NCBI GenBank assembly: GCA_040219555.1
Contig: JAVJSF010000006.1
Coordinates: forward strand, 1-64,000
DNA length: 64,000 nucleotides
Origin: JAVJSF01 sp040219555
GTDB taxonomy: Bacteria > Actinomycetota > Thermoleophilia > Miltoncostaeales > Miltoncostaeaceae
Direction of reading: 5' to 3'
A program made the position numbers and the translations under genes. Positions 50,434-59,800 of this stretch are shown one piece after another; the stretch's first letter is position 1, and each line of letters begins with the position of its first letter. Below the pieces are notes generated by a model. It worked only from the letters and a program-made list of their open reading frames with translations. It did not search any database and was not told where the DNA came from.

Positions 50434-50867
50434 GCCTTCGCATCGCCCTGCTGCACGGGCCCAACCTGAACATGCTGGGCCGCCGGCCCTCGCAGCACTA
50501 CGGGTCGCTGAACCTCCGCGAGCTCGAGGACCGGGTGCGCGCCTGGGGCGCCGAGCGGGGGATGGACATCGCCTGCTTCCAGACCAACCACGAGGGTGCC
50601 TTCCTCGAGCACGTCCACGGCCTGGCCGGCGCGGTGGACGGCGCGGTGGTCAACCCCGGGGCCTGGACCCACTACCAGTGGTCCATCCGCGACGCGCTGG
50701 AGCTTCTGGGCGCCCCGTTCGTGGAGGTCCACCTCTCGGATGTCGAGGCGCGCGAGCCGCACCGGCGGGTCTCGGTGGTGCGCGACATCGCCTCCCACGC
50801 GGTCTGGGGCAAGGGGCCCGAGGGCTACCGCGACGCCCTGGACCACCTCGGGCGGGTGCTGGAATGA
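50430..50867 (+). CDS. aroQ: Type II 3-dehydroquinate dehydratase
   Basis: 145 residues; removes water from 3-dehydroquinate. LLHGPNLNMLGRRPSQHYGS, FQTNHEGAFLEHVH, VVNPGAWTHYQWSIRDAL and VEVHLSDVEAREPHRR match the dodecameric type II enzyme, including the catalytic Tyr (HYGS) and His. With aroE, aroC, aroK and aroB, only aroF/G (DAHP synthase) and aroA are missing here. Confidence 0.96.
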   Translation: MSLRIALLHGPNLNMLGRRPSQHYGSLNLRELEDRVRAWGAERGMDIACFQTNHEGAFLEHVHGLAGAVDGAVVNPGAWTHYQWSIRDALELLGAPFVEVHLSDVEAREPHRRVSVVRDIASHAVWGKGPEGYRDALDHLGRVLE

Positions 50868-51946
50868 ACCACGCCGCCCGGATCGATGCCCTGCGGGCGC
50901 GGATGGCCGAGGCGGACCTGCCGGCACTGGTGGTGAGCCGCGGGTCGAGCGTCCGCTACCTCACCGGCTATGTGGGCAGCAACGGCGTGGCCGTGATCGG
51001 CCACGAGGACGCCGTGCTGCTCACCGACACGCGCTACGCGGTGAGCGCCCGCGACCAGGTGTCGGCCGCCCGCGTGGAGATCGCCCGCCAGGACCTGGTG
51101 GGCGGGGTCGCGGCTGCGGCGCTGGAGGTGGCGGGCGAGGGGCCGGTGGGCGTCGAGGCCGACGTGGTCACCCTCTCCTGGCACGAGCGTCTCCTGGCCG
51201 GCCTCGACGGCCGCACCACGCGGGCGACCACCGGGATGGTGGACGCGCTGCGCCTGCGCAAGGACGCCGAGGAGATCGCCGAGATCCGCCGCGCGGCCTC
51301 CATCGCCGACGCGGCCCTCCAGCGGGTGCTGGGTGCCGGCATCGTGGGCCGGAGCGAGATGGAGGTGGCCCACGACCTACAGTCGGCCGTCGTCGACCTG
51401 GGGGCCGAGGGGCTCTCGTTCGCGGCGATCGTCGCCGCCGCCGATCGCGGGGCGCGCCCGCACGCGGTGCCCTCGCGGACGCCGATCCCCCCCGACACGC
51501 TGGTCGTGGTGGACATGGGCGCCCTGCTCGAGAGCGGATACATGTCGGACATGACCCGCACCGTCGCCACCGGCCCCCTGCCCGAGGCGATGGCCCGCAT
51601 CCACGACATCTGCCTGGACGCCCAGCGTGCCGCGCTGGGCGCGGTGCGCCCGGGCACGACCGCCGGGGCCGTGGACGCCGTCGCCCGCGGGCGGATCGGT
51701 GAGGCCGGTCACGCCGAGCACTTCGGCCACGGGCTGGGCCACGGGGTGGGCCTGGACCTCCACGAGGGGCCGGTGCTGCGGACCGGGTCCGAGCAGGTGC
51801 TGGATCCGGGCATGATCGTCACCGTCGAGCCGGGCATCTACATCGAGGGGCTGGCGGGGGTGCGCGTGGAGGATCTGGTCCTCATCACCGACGACGGCCA
51901 CGAGGTGCTGAGCGCGACCCCGACGGATCTCTGGACGGTCGGATGA
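50864..51946 (+). CDS. pepP: Xaa-Pro aminopeptidase (M24 family)
   Basis: 360 residues with a creatinase-like N-domain (LVVSRGSSVRYLTGYVGSNG) and a pita-bread metal domain: VVVDMGALLESGYMSDMTRT (two Asp), HFGHGLGHGVGLDLHEGP (His), VTVEPGIYIEG and VRVEDLVLIT (two Glu). It trims N-terminal residues before proline. A position between aroQ and efp is common in Gram-positive genomes. 4-base overlap with aroQ. Confidence 0.92.
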   Translation: MNHAARIDALRARMAEADLPALVVSRGSSVRYLTGYVGSNGVAVIGHEDAVLLTDTRYAVSARDQVSAARVEIARQDLVGGVAAAALEVAGEGPVGVEADVVTLSWHERLLAGLDGRTTRATTGMVDALRLRKDAEEIAEIRRAASIADAALQRVLGAGIVGRSEMEVAHDLQSAVVDLGAEGLSFAAIVAAADRGARPHAVPSRTPIPPDTLVVVDMGALLESGYMSDMTRTVATGPLPEAMARIHDICLDAQRAALGAVRPGTTAGAVDAVARGRIGEAGHAEHFGHGLGHGVGLDLHEGPVLRTGSEQVLDPGMIVTVEPGIYIEGLAGVRVEDLVLITDDGHEVLSATPTDLWTVG

Positions 51947-51977
51947 CCGCCACCACAACCACGAGGAGGGCGGCGCC

Positions 51978-52532
<555 letters not shown>

Positions 52533-52569
52533 GCGGTACCCTGGCCACGAACCGATCGAAGGGATGCCT

Positions 52570-54348
52570 GTGAGCCCGGTTGCCCCGGACACCGTCGGCT
52601 ATGTCGATGCCACGCTGCGCGACCTGGCGCCCGCCCCCTGGGGGACGGCGGTGGGCGCCGACGACCTCGCCGCGGTCGCCGCCGCGCTCGGCACCGTGGG
52701 CGCGCGGGTGCTGGAGGCCATGGACGCGCGCTGTGCCCAGGTGGCCATCGAGGCGCGCGCCGAGAGCCCGTGGGACCGGCTGCGCGCGGTGCTCCGCGAG
52801 GCGGGGAAGACCCCCGTGGGGATCGTGGCCGGCGGGCGCACCCTGTGGGGCGAGCGGCCCCTGGCCGCCGACGTGGTGCGGCGGTTCGTCCTGACGGCCC
52901 ACGACAGCGGTGTCGGTCGTATCCGCGGGACCGATCCGCTGAACGACCCCGACGCCCTGCTGGCCCTGGCCCAGGCGTGCGTCGAAGCGGGCGTGCCCTT
53001 CGTCCCCACGCTGATCCTCGGGCCCTACCCGCCGTCGGTGGATACGCGATGGGCGGAGGAGGCGCGGGCGCTGGCGGCCCTGCCGGGCGCCGTCGCGCTG
53101 TGTGTGTCCGACGGGGCGGGCCACGTCTCGCCCTCGGCGCTCGCCGGATTGGTGCGCGAGGTCGGGCAGGACACCGGTCTCCCGGTCGAGGTGCAGGTGC
53201 AGGCCCCCGGCGGCCTCTCGCCGCTGGCGGCCACCGCCGCGGTGGCCGCGGGAGCGGGCGCCGTGCAGGCCTCTGCGGGTCCGGTGGCGCTGGTCTCCGC
53301 GCGCCCCTCGGCCGAGACCCTGCGCGCCGCGCTGCTGGGCGGGGCGCGCGTCCTCGCGTGCGATGCCGCCGAACTCGACCGCGCCGCCCGCGTCGTCGGG
53401 CCCATGCTGCCGGCCGACCGCCTGCGACAGGCCGCCGCGGCGGTGTTCGGGCCCGCCGTGGCCGTGCCGCCGGCCATGGAGCACGGCCTGATCGCGCGCC
53501 TGGGGCGCCTGGGTCTGTCGCGGAACCTCGTCGCCGTGGCGGAGGAGTCGGCCGCGGTCGCCCGCGAGGTGGGGGGCGCCACCCTGGCCCACCCGCTCGG
53601 CGGGGCCGTCCTGGCCCAGGCCGCGCGGCACGTCGTCGACGGCCGGCGCTGGGCCGAGATCGAGCCCGAGCTGGTGCCCGTCGCCCTGGGCCGCTCCGGG
53701 CGCCTGCGCGGCCCCGTGGCCGACGAGGTGCTGGCGGCCGCCACCGCGGCCGACCAGGGCGACGGCACACCGCGCGACCTGGCCGCCGTCGCCTCCGAGG
53801 CGCCCGAGGGGATCAGCGAGGAGGACCTGGTCCTGTGGGCGATGTATCCCGAGCCCGCCGCCGACCTGGTGGAGCGCCGGCGGTCGCTGGGCGCCGAGGC
53901 CGCGCGCCGGCCCGGTCGGCCCACCATCGACCGCGACCTGCTCGACCAGCTGGTCGGCGCCGTCGAGGCCGGCGACGAGACCGAGATCAGCGTCGAGGTG
54001 GCCGGTGCGCGCGTGACGGTGCGCCGCGCGGCGCCGGTGGTGCCCATCGAGGGCGCCGGGACCGCCGAGCCCGGTGTGCCGACGGCGGCAGACGACGGCG
54101 TGGTGCGCGTCCTGTCGCCCATGGTGGGCACGTTCTACCGGAGGCCCTCGCCCGACGACCCGCCCTTCGTGGAGGAGGGAGCGCGCGTGGAGGCCGGCGA
54201 CACCCTCTGCCTGATCGAGGCCATGAAGCTGTTCAACGAGATCGTGGCCGAGCAGCCGGGCATCGTGCGTCAGGTGCTGCTGGAGGACTCGGCGCCGGCC
54301 GAGTTCGGACAGCTCCTGTTCGTCATCGAGCCGCTGGCGGGATCGTGA
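52570..54348 (+). CDS. Carboxyltransferase-like domain fused to biotin carrier (BCCP)
   Basis: 592 residues. The first ~400 follow the pyruvate carboxylase/OadA carboxyltransferase fold (VDATLRDLAPAPWG; LCVSDGAGHVSPSALAGLV; PVEVQVQAPGGLSPLAATAA) with the catalytic metal site gone: the carbamylated Lys of KDMAG is Ser180, and the HxH ligands are Gln209 and Gln211; only Asp13 remains. The end (about 515-592) is a BCCP domain with the biotin Lys553 in IEAMKLFNE. It is followed, with a 4-base overlap, by accC. I infer it supplies BCCP to acetyl-CoA carboxylase while the CT domain is structural, perhaps a relic of a two-subunit pyruvate carboxylase. GTG 52570 is favoured by GAAGGGA; ATG 52564 is close. 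Confidence 0.85.
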   Translation: MSPVAPDTVGYVDATLRDLAPAPWGTAVGADDLAAVAAALGTVGARVLEAMDARCAQVAIEARAESPWDRLRAVLREAGKTPVGIVAGGRTLWGERPLAADVVRRFVLTAHDSGVGRIRGTDPLNDPDALLALAQACVEAGVPFVPTLILGPYPPSVDTRWAEEARALAALPGAVALCVSDGAGHVSPSALAGLVREVGQDTGLPVEVQVQAPGGLSPLAATAAVAAGAGAVQASAGPVALVSARPSAETLRAALLGGARVLACDAAELDRAARVVGPMLPADRLRQAAAAVFGPAVAVPPAMEHGLIARLGRLGLSRNLVAVAEESAAVAREVGGATLAHPLGGAVLAQAARHVVDGRRWAEIEPELVPVALGRSGRLRGPVADEVLAAATAADQGDGTPRDLAAVASEAPEGISEEDLVLWAMYPEPAADLVERRRSLGAEAARRPGRPTIDRDLLDQLVGAVEAGDETEISVEVAGARVTVRRAAPVVPIEGAGTAEPGVPTAADDGVVRVLSPMVGTFYRRPSPDDPPFVEEGARVEAGDTLCLIEAMKLFNEIVAEQPGIVRQVLLEDSAPAEFGQLLFVIEPLAGS

Positions 54349-55709
54349 AGCTGCTCATCGCCAACCGCGGCGAGATCGCGGTTCGCGTCATCCGCACGGC
54401 GCGCGAGATGGGCATTCCGACCGTGGCCGTGTACTCCACCGCCGACGCCGGCACCCTGGCCGTGGACCTCGCCGACGAGGCGGTCTGCATCGGGCCTCCC
54501 AGCCCGCGCGACTCGTACCTGAACATCGGGAACGTGCTCGGCGCGGCCGAGATCACCGGCTGCACCCACGTGCACCCCGGCTACGGCTTCCTGTCCGAGA
54601 ACCCGGTCTTCGCCCGCGCCTGCGCCGACAACGACATCACCTTCGTGGGCCCGTCCCCCGAGGTCATGGAGCGCATGGGCGACAAGATCGCCGCCAAGGC
54701 GGCCGCCCGTGAGGCCGGGCTTCCCGTGCTGGAGGGCTCGGACGGCCCCGTGGTGGACGTCGCCGCAGCCGTGGAGGCCGCGGGCCGCGCCGGCTTCCCC
54801 GTGCTGCTCAAGGCCGCGGCCGGCGGCGGCGGCAAGGGGATGCGGCGCGTGGAGGAGGGCGAAGACCTCGGGCGCGCCTTCGATGCCGCCCAGCGCGAGG
54901 CCGAGGCCTCCTTCGGCGACGGCGCCATGTACGTGGAGCGCATGCTGGAGGGCGCGCGCCACGTGGAGCTACAGATCATGGCCGACGGCCAGGGCGGAGG
55001 GCTGGTCGTGGGCGACCGCGACTGCTCCATCCAGCGACGCCACCAGAAGCTGGTGGAGGAGGGCCCGGCCCCGCACCTGCCCGAGGCGACCCGCGACGCG
55101 ATGCACGAGGCCGGCCTGCGCGCCATCCGGGCATGGGGCTATCGCGGGGCGGGCACCCTCGAGTTCCTGGTCGATGCCGAGGGCAACTTCTTCTTCCTCG
55201 AGCTGAACGCCCGCCTGCAGGTGGAGCACCCGGTCACCGAGTTGGTGAGCGGGCTCGACCTGGTCGCCGAGCAGCTCCTGGTGGCCCAGGGGGGGCTGCT
55301 CAGCCACACGGGTCGCATGGAGGCGGTGGGCGCGGCCATCGAGTGCCGCATCAACGCGGAGGATCCGTCCCAGGACTTCCGGCCCGGCGCGGGGCGCCTG
55401 GCCGACTTCCGGATGCCGGGCGGCCCCGGCATCCGGGTGGACACCCACTGCGAGCCGGGCGAGGCCATCCCGCCCTACTACGACTCGCTGCTGGGCAAGC
55501 TCTGCGTGTGGGGGCGCGACCGCCCGCACGCCATCCGGCGCCTCGCCCGGGCCCTCGACGAGGCCATCGTCACCGGCATCCCCACCACGCTGCCCGTGCT
55601 GCGCGACATCGCGCACGACCCCCCGTTCGTGGAGGGTCACTACACCACGGGCTACATCGTCGAGCGGGCCGCCCATCTGCCCTCGCTGTCGTCCGGGGTC
55701 CCGGCGTGA
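54345..55709 (+). CDS. accC: Biotin carboxylase
   Basis: 454 residues; carboxylates BCCP-biotin with bicarbonate and ATP. IANRGEIAVRVIRTAREMGI, HPGYGFLSENPVFA, the Gly-rich LLKAAAGGGGKGMR loop, EGPAPHLPEATRDAM, LEFLVDAEGNFFFLELNARLQVEHPVTE (here split at 20), and the final GIPTTLPVL are standard. Coupled by a 4-base overlap to the BCCP fusion; carboxyltransferase subunits AccA/AccD are not in the window. Confidence 0.95.
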   Translation: MKLLIANRGEIAVRVIRTAREMGIPTVAVYSTADAGTLAVDLADEAVCIGPPSPRDSYLNIGNVLGAAEITGCTHVHPGYGFLSENPVFARACADNDITFVGPSPEVMERMGDKIAAKAAAREAGLPVLEGSDGPVVDVAAAVEAAGRAGFPVLLKAAAGGGGKGMRRVEEGEDLGRAFDAAQREAEASFGDGAMYVERMLEGARHVELQIMADGQGGGLVVGDRDCSIQRRHQKLVEEGPAPHLPEATRDAMHEAGLRAIRAWGYRGAGTLEFLVDAEGNFFFLELNARLQVEHPVTELVSGLDLVAEQLLVAQGGLLSHTGRMEAVGAAIECRINAEDPSQDFRPGAGRLADFRMPGGPGIRVDTHCEPGEAIPPYYDSLLGKLCVWGRDRPHAIRRLARALDEAIVTGIPTTLPVLRDIAHDPPFVEGHYTTGYIVERAAHLPSLSSGVPA

Positions 55710-55728
55710 GCGCCCGCGCGCCGGCCCG

Positions 55729-56178
55729 GTGCCGCGGGTGAGCGCCGCGCCTGCTCCCAGCGATGCCCGCGAGGGCGGGCGGCGGGCGGCGCGCAGGCAG
55801 GCGGTGGTGCTGCTGTACCAGCGGGAGATCACGGGCCTGCCCCTGGATCAGCTGGAGCGCAACGCGGACCGCGCCGGCGTGCCCATCGATCCGTTCTCGC
55901 GCGCCCTCGTGGAGGGGGTGTCGGTGGACACCGCCAGCCTGGACACGCTGATCGACGCGGCCGCGGTGGGCTGGAGCGCCGCGCGCATGGCGCCTCTGGA
56001 GCGCAGCATCCTGCGCGTCGCCATCCATGAGCTGCTCGACTGGCCCGACATCCCGGCTGCCGTGTCGATCAACGAGGCCGTCGAGCTGGCCAAGCGCTTC
56101 TGCCAGGCCGAGGCCGGCGGGCTGGTGAACGGCATCCTCGGGCGCATCGCCTCCGACCACGGGCTGCGGACCTCGTGA
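55729..56178 (+). CDS. nusB: Transcription antitermination/termination protein NusB
   Basis: 149 residues, all-helical NusB fold: GRRAARRQAVVLLYQREITG, RMAPLERSILRVAIHELLDW, IPAAVSINEAVELAKRFC and GLVNGILGRI. NusB with NusE binds boxA in rRNA leaders. efp-acc-nusB order is common in Firmicutes and actinobacteria. GTG 55729 or GTG 55738 are equally possible. Stop overlaps the next small gene by 4 bases. Confidence 0.92.
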   Translation: MPRVSAAPAPSDAREGGRRAARRQAVVLLYQREITGLPLDQLERNADRAGVPIDPFSRALVEGVSVDTASLDTLIDAAAVGWSAARMAPLERSILRVAIHELLDWPDIPAAVSINEAVELAKRFCQAEAGGLVNGILGRIASDHGLRTS

Positions 56179-56375
56179 GCACCGACGGCCGGGACGCGAC
56201 CGAGGCCCGGCGGGACCGGCTGCGCGAGGCGGCCGCGCACGTCGAGGACGCCGCCGCCGCGCTGGCCTCCGCGGCCGGGGGCGAGGAGCGTGCCGCCGCG
56301 GTGGACGAGGCCCTGCGGGCCGCCGAGGAGCTGACGGCCGCCCTGCCGCCCGTGCTCGACCAGGTCGAGGACTAG
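56175..56375 (+). CDS. Small helical protein downstream of nusB
   Basis: 66 residues, almost entirely Ala/Glu/Arg helix (RRDRLREAAAHVEDAAAALA ... ALRAAEELTAALPPVLDQVE), likely a coiled coil. The GTG overlaps the nusB stop by 4 bases, which supports translation. No recognised family. Confidence 0.55.
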   Translation: MSTDGRDATEARRDRLREAAAHVEDAAAALASAAGGEERAAAVDEALRAAEELTAALPPVLDQVED

Positions 56376-56380
56376 GCGCG

Positions 56381-56812
56381 GTGGCCGACCCCGCCGAGAT
56401 GATGGACCCGCGCGTCCAGGTGGTGGTGCTGACCCCGAACGAGCCCACGGCCGCCGGCCACGCCGAGCTGCAGGCCCTCGGCGGCGGTGAGGACGAGTCG
56501 CCGATGGCGGAGTTGGCGGCCCGCCCCTGGCTGACCCAGGCCGACGGTCCGGTGCGCGGGGCGGAGCTCGAGACGCTGGGGCTCGCGGTCTACGCCGGCC
56601 ACCGCGAGCTGGCCCTGGTGAACGTGCCGACCACCTTCATCGAGTCCGGGGTGCGGCTCCTGAAGGAGCTGGGCACCTACGTCCTCGCCGGCGGGACGCT
56701 GGACGGCGGGGACGTCCTCCAGATCCGGCACGACCTGCCGTGCATCGTGGGGATCCACACGCCAGACGACCCTGAGGAGCCCGGCCCGGCGCGGGTGGTC
56801 CTGCTGGCCTGA
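56381..56812 (+). CDS. Hypothetical protein, possible pentein-like segment
   Basis: 143 residues. Start GTG 56381 is supported by GAGGA eight bases upstream; ATG 56399 is an alternative. The first strand VQVVVLTPNEPTA looks like a beta strand and loop, and VLAGGTLDGGDVLQIRHDLPCIVGI recalls the EGGDVL...VG motif of arginine deiminase/DDAH-type penteins, but the protein is about half their length and no catalytic Cys-His pair is visible. Function unknown. It ends the nusB run. Confidence 0.55.
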   Translation: MADPAEMMDPRVQVVVLTPNEPTAAGHAELQALGGGEDESPMAELAARPWLTQADGPVRGAELETLGLAVYAGHRELALVNVPTTFIESGVRLLKELGTYVLAGGTLDGGDVLQIRHDLPCIVGIHTPDDPEEPGPARVVLLA

Positions 56813-56854
56813 TCGCCACCTGAACGCGGAGGTGACGGGACCCCCGATCGGTCA

Positions 56855-56860
56855 TAGATT
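56855..56860 (+). promoter_or_regulatory. -10 box (TAGATT) for the large secreted protein
   Basis: TAGATT ends 6 bases before ATG 56867, leaderless spacing. Confidence 0.5.
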
Positions 56861-56866
56861 CGCCCC

Positions 56867-59800
56867 ATGAGCGACATTCGGCGGGCCCTGGTGGTGTGTG
56901 CGGCGTTGATCGTGCTGGCCTCGCTGGCGGTGGCCGCCGCGGCCGCGCCCGCGGTCCGCACCCCGGGGTACCGGGGGCTCACGAAGGCCATCGCCGTGAA
57001 GCCCGCCACGGCTCCGCCCGCCGCGACCCTCGGCGCCGGCACACGCCCGGACCTGCTGGTCGATGCCGCCGGCACCGCGCACATCGTCTGGACCGACGCG
57101 CCGAACGGGGCGCCGAGCCGGACGATGTACTGCCGCGTCCCTCGGGGGACCCGGGCGTGTGAGGTCACCCACGCGCTGGTGCCGCCGGGCGCGGACCAGT
57201 TCAGCGGCGACCTGTCCGGACCCGCCGTGGCGGCGGTGAACGACCAGGTGGTGGTGATGTCGGTGCGCTACCCGCAGGTGGTGACCCGCCCGGACGCCAG
57301 CGCCGGCTCCGGCGTGATGTGGCTGTGGACCTCCGACGACGGCGGCCAGAGCTTCGCCCCGCCGGCGATGGCCGCCAGCGGGCGCGGCCCGAACACGGCG
57401 GTGATCGGCGATGCGCGCGGCGGCGCCGTGGTCTACGGCCCGCCCCAGGTGCCGCGGATCGCCGTGGCCACCGACACGGTGACGGGCGGGGTCACGGTCA
57501 CCACCATCGAGCCGGGCCGCTACACGGCTCTCGGTGCGGCGATCGCCCCGGGCGACTTCGTGGCCGGGCGGCTGGCGGTGCTCGACGGGCGCCCGGTGGT
57601 GGTGTACCGCGATCTCTCCGGCAACGCATACATGCGTCGCTGGGGTGGTCAGGGCGACCCGAACGACGGGACCACCTGGAGTCCGCAGGAGGCGCTCCCG
57701 GGCTTCAACCCCGAGGTGACGGTCGCGGGCGGGCGCCTCATCGTCGCCCTGACCACCGCCCTGTCGGGCGGCACCCTGCGCATCGTCGACCTGACGCGGC
57801 CCGGCGCCCCGGTGACCGTCAACCCCGGCGGACGGACCGCCGAGCACGGGGTGGCGGGCCTGCCCGACGGACGGGTGGTCGTCACCTGGCGCGGGGTGGG
57901 TCCCGACGGCCGGCCCGGCATCTTCACCCGGGTCGTCGGCGCGGACGGCCGCGCCCAGGCGAACCCGGTCATGATCGGCCCGGAGGGACTGTTCGGCCGC
58001 ATGGCCGCCACCGCCGACGGTGGCGGCGTGGTCGCCTCGGAGGCGACGACGGGCGGCATCCAGCTCTCGTCGGTCGGGACCAAGAGCCCGACCGGGCTCC
58101 CCGGTCTGGGCAGTCGCACGGCCGGCGCCACCCTGCCCGCCGACGCCTATGTGGGCTGTCAGCGGATCCGGTTCGGCGCCGTGGAGGCGCTCACCGACGA
58201 GGGGTGCTTCCTCAACGCGGCCTCGGGCACGGGCAAGGCGTCGCTGGGGCCCGTGCGCCTCAACGGCCTGGTGATCATCCCCGACCCCGGTGTCCAGGTG
58301 GTCATCGACCCGCGCCGTCGCACCCTCGACAGCACCGGCGGCGTGCGCGTCCTCCTGCGCGGCCGCGGCCTGCCCGAGATCCTGCTCTTCCGGGGGCGCA
58401 TCAACGTGCGGGCCGAGGGGTCCGGGCCCGGTGCGAGCCTGTTCTCGTTCACCCGCGGGGTCTTCTCGCCGGACATCCTGGGCTTCCGCTCCGCCTTCGA
58501 CGTGGATGTCCAGGTGACAGACCGCGGCGTTCGCATCCCCCTGAGGCTGCGCCTGCCGAGCATCTTCAGCGGCGTCCACGGCGACATCGTCCTGCGCGCC
58601 GACAACGCCCGCGGCCTGATGGCCGAGTCGCTGGAGGTGAGCGCCGACGACGTGCCGCTGGGGGTGGCCACCATCCGCCGGCTGCGCATCCAGTACCGCG
58701 AGGCCGGCGGCACCAGCACCGGCAACTGCCTGCGCCCGGCCGACTCGGGTGCGCCCGCCGAGCCGCGCGAGTGGGCCGGTGTCTTCGAGGTGGTCCTGCC
58801 CCCGCCGTCGATCGGCCCGGCGCTGTGCGCGTCGGCGCGCTTCGGCGACGGCCGATACCGCGCCGGCACCTTCAACATCGACCTCCCGGCGCCCGGCATC
58901 CCACTGTTCCCGGCCGTGGCCATCACGGGCGTGCAGGGAGGGCTGCAGGTGAGCCCGGTCACCCGGCTCGACGCGGGCATGCGCATCGGCGTCATCACCA
59001 CGGGTGCCGGGGGCGGGCTCATCGACCTCGACGGCAGGGTGGGCCTCACCTTCGGCGATCCGTTCCTGGTGGACCTGGTGGGAGCGGTCTCGACGGCGGG
59101 CATCCCGCTTGGAGAGGGGCGCGCATTCCTGTCCACCGACGGCTACGCCCGGCTGCGGGTCACCAGTGGCCTGACACTCCCGCTCCCGGACCCCGCGCCC
59201 GACCTGAGCGTGACCGGGATCATCGACGGGTTCGCCGACGGTCCTGCGCGCCGGTTCAGCCTCACGGGCCGCAACCGGATCTGCGTGGGTCCGCTGTGCG
59301 GACCGGACATGGGCGGCGTGGTCTCCACTCGCGGCGTGGCCGTCTGCGGGGTGACCCCGCTGGTGATCCCGCCCGGGCTCTCCGGCGGGATCAGCCCGGT
59401 CCCGATCTTCGGGATCGGCTACCGCTGGGGCGCCGACCTCCCGGCCGTCCACCCGCTGCCCGGGATCTGCGACCTGGCCGACTACGAGGTCACCGACGCG
59501 CGCGCGCCGCGCCTGGACTCCCACCAGGCGGGCGCCGGCGATGCGACGGTGCGCGTACCGCCCGGGACGCGGGTGGGCGCCTTCCGGGCGACCGGCGCCG
59601 GCGGTGCCCCCGACGTGGACCTGGTGGACCCGGCCGGGCGCGTGGTGGCCCCGCGGGCGGTCGTGAGCATCTTCTCCGAGACCCACATGGAGGTGCGCGC
59701 GCCGCGTGCCGGCACCTGGAGCGTCCGCCCGCGGCCCGGGAGCGTCCCGGTGTCGCAACTCGCCGTGGCCGCGGCGGGTCCCCGCCCCGTCGTGTCGGGC

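Noticed and set aside
52770..55709. 979-codon plus-strand frame shifted across the BCCP fusion and accC
   Set aside because: It is a +1/+2 frame shadow through two genes with clear domain motifs, and it is Arg/Gly-rich.
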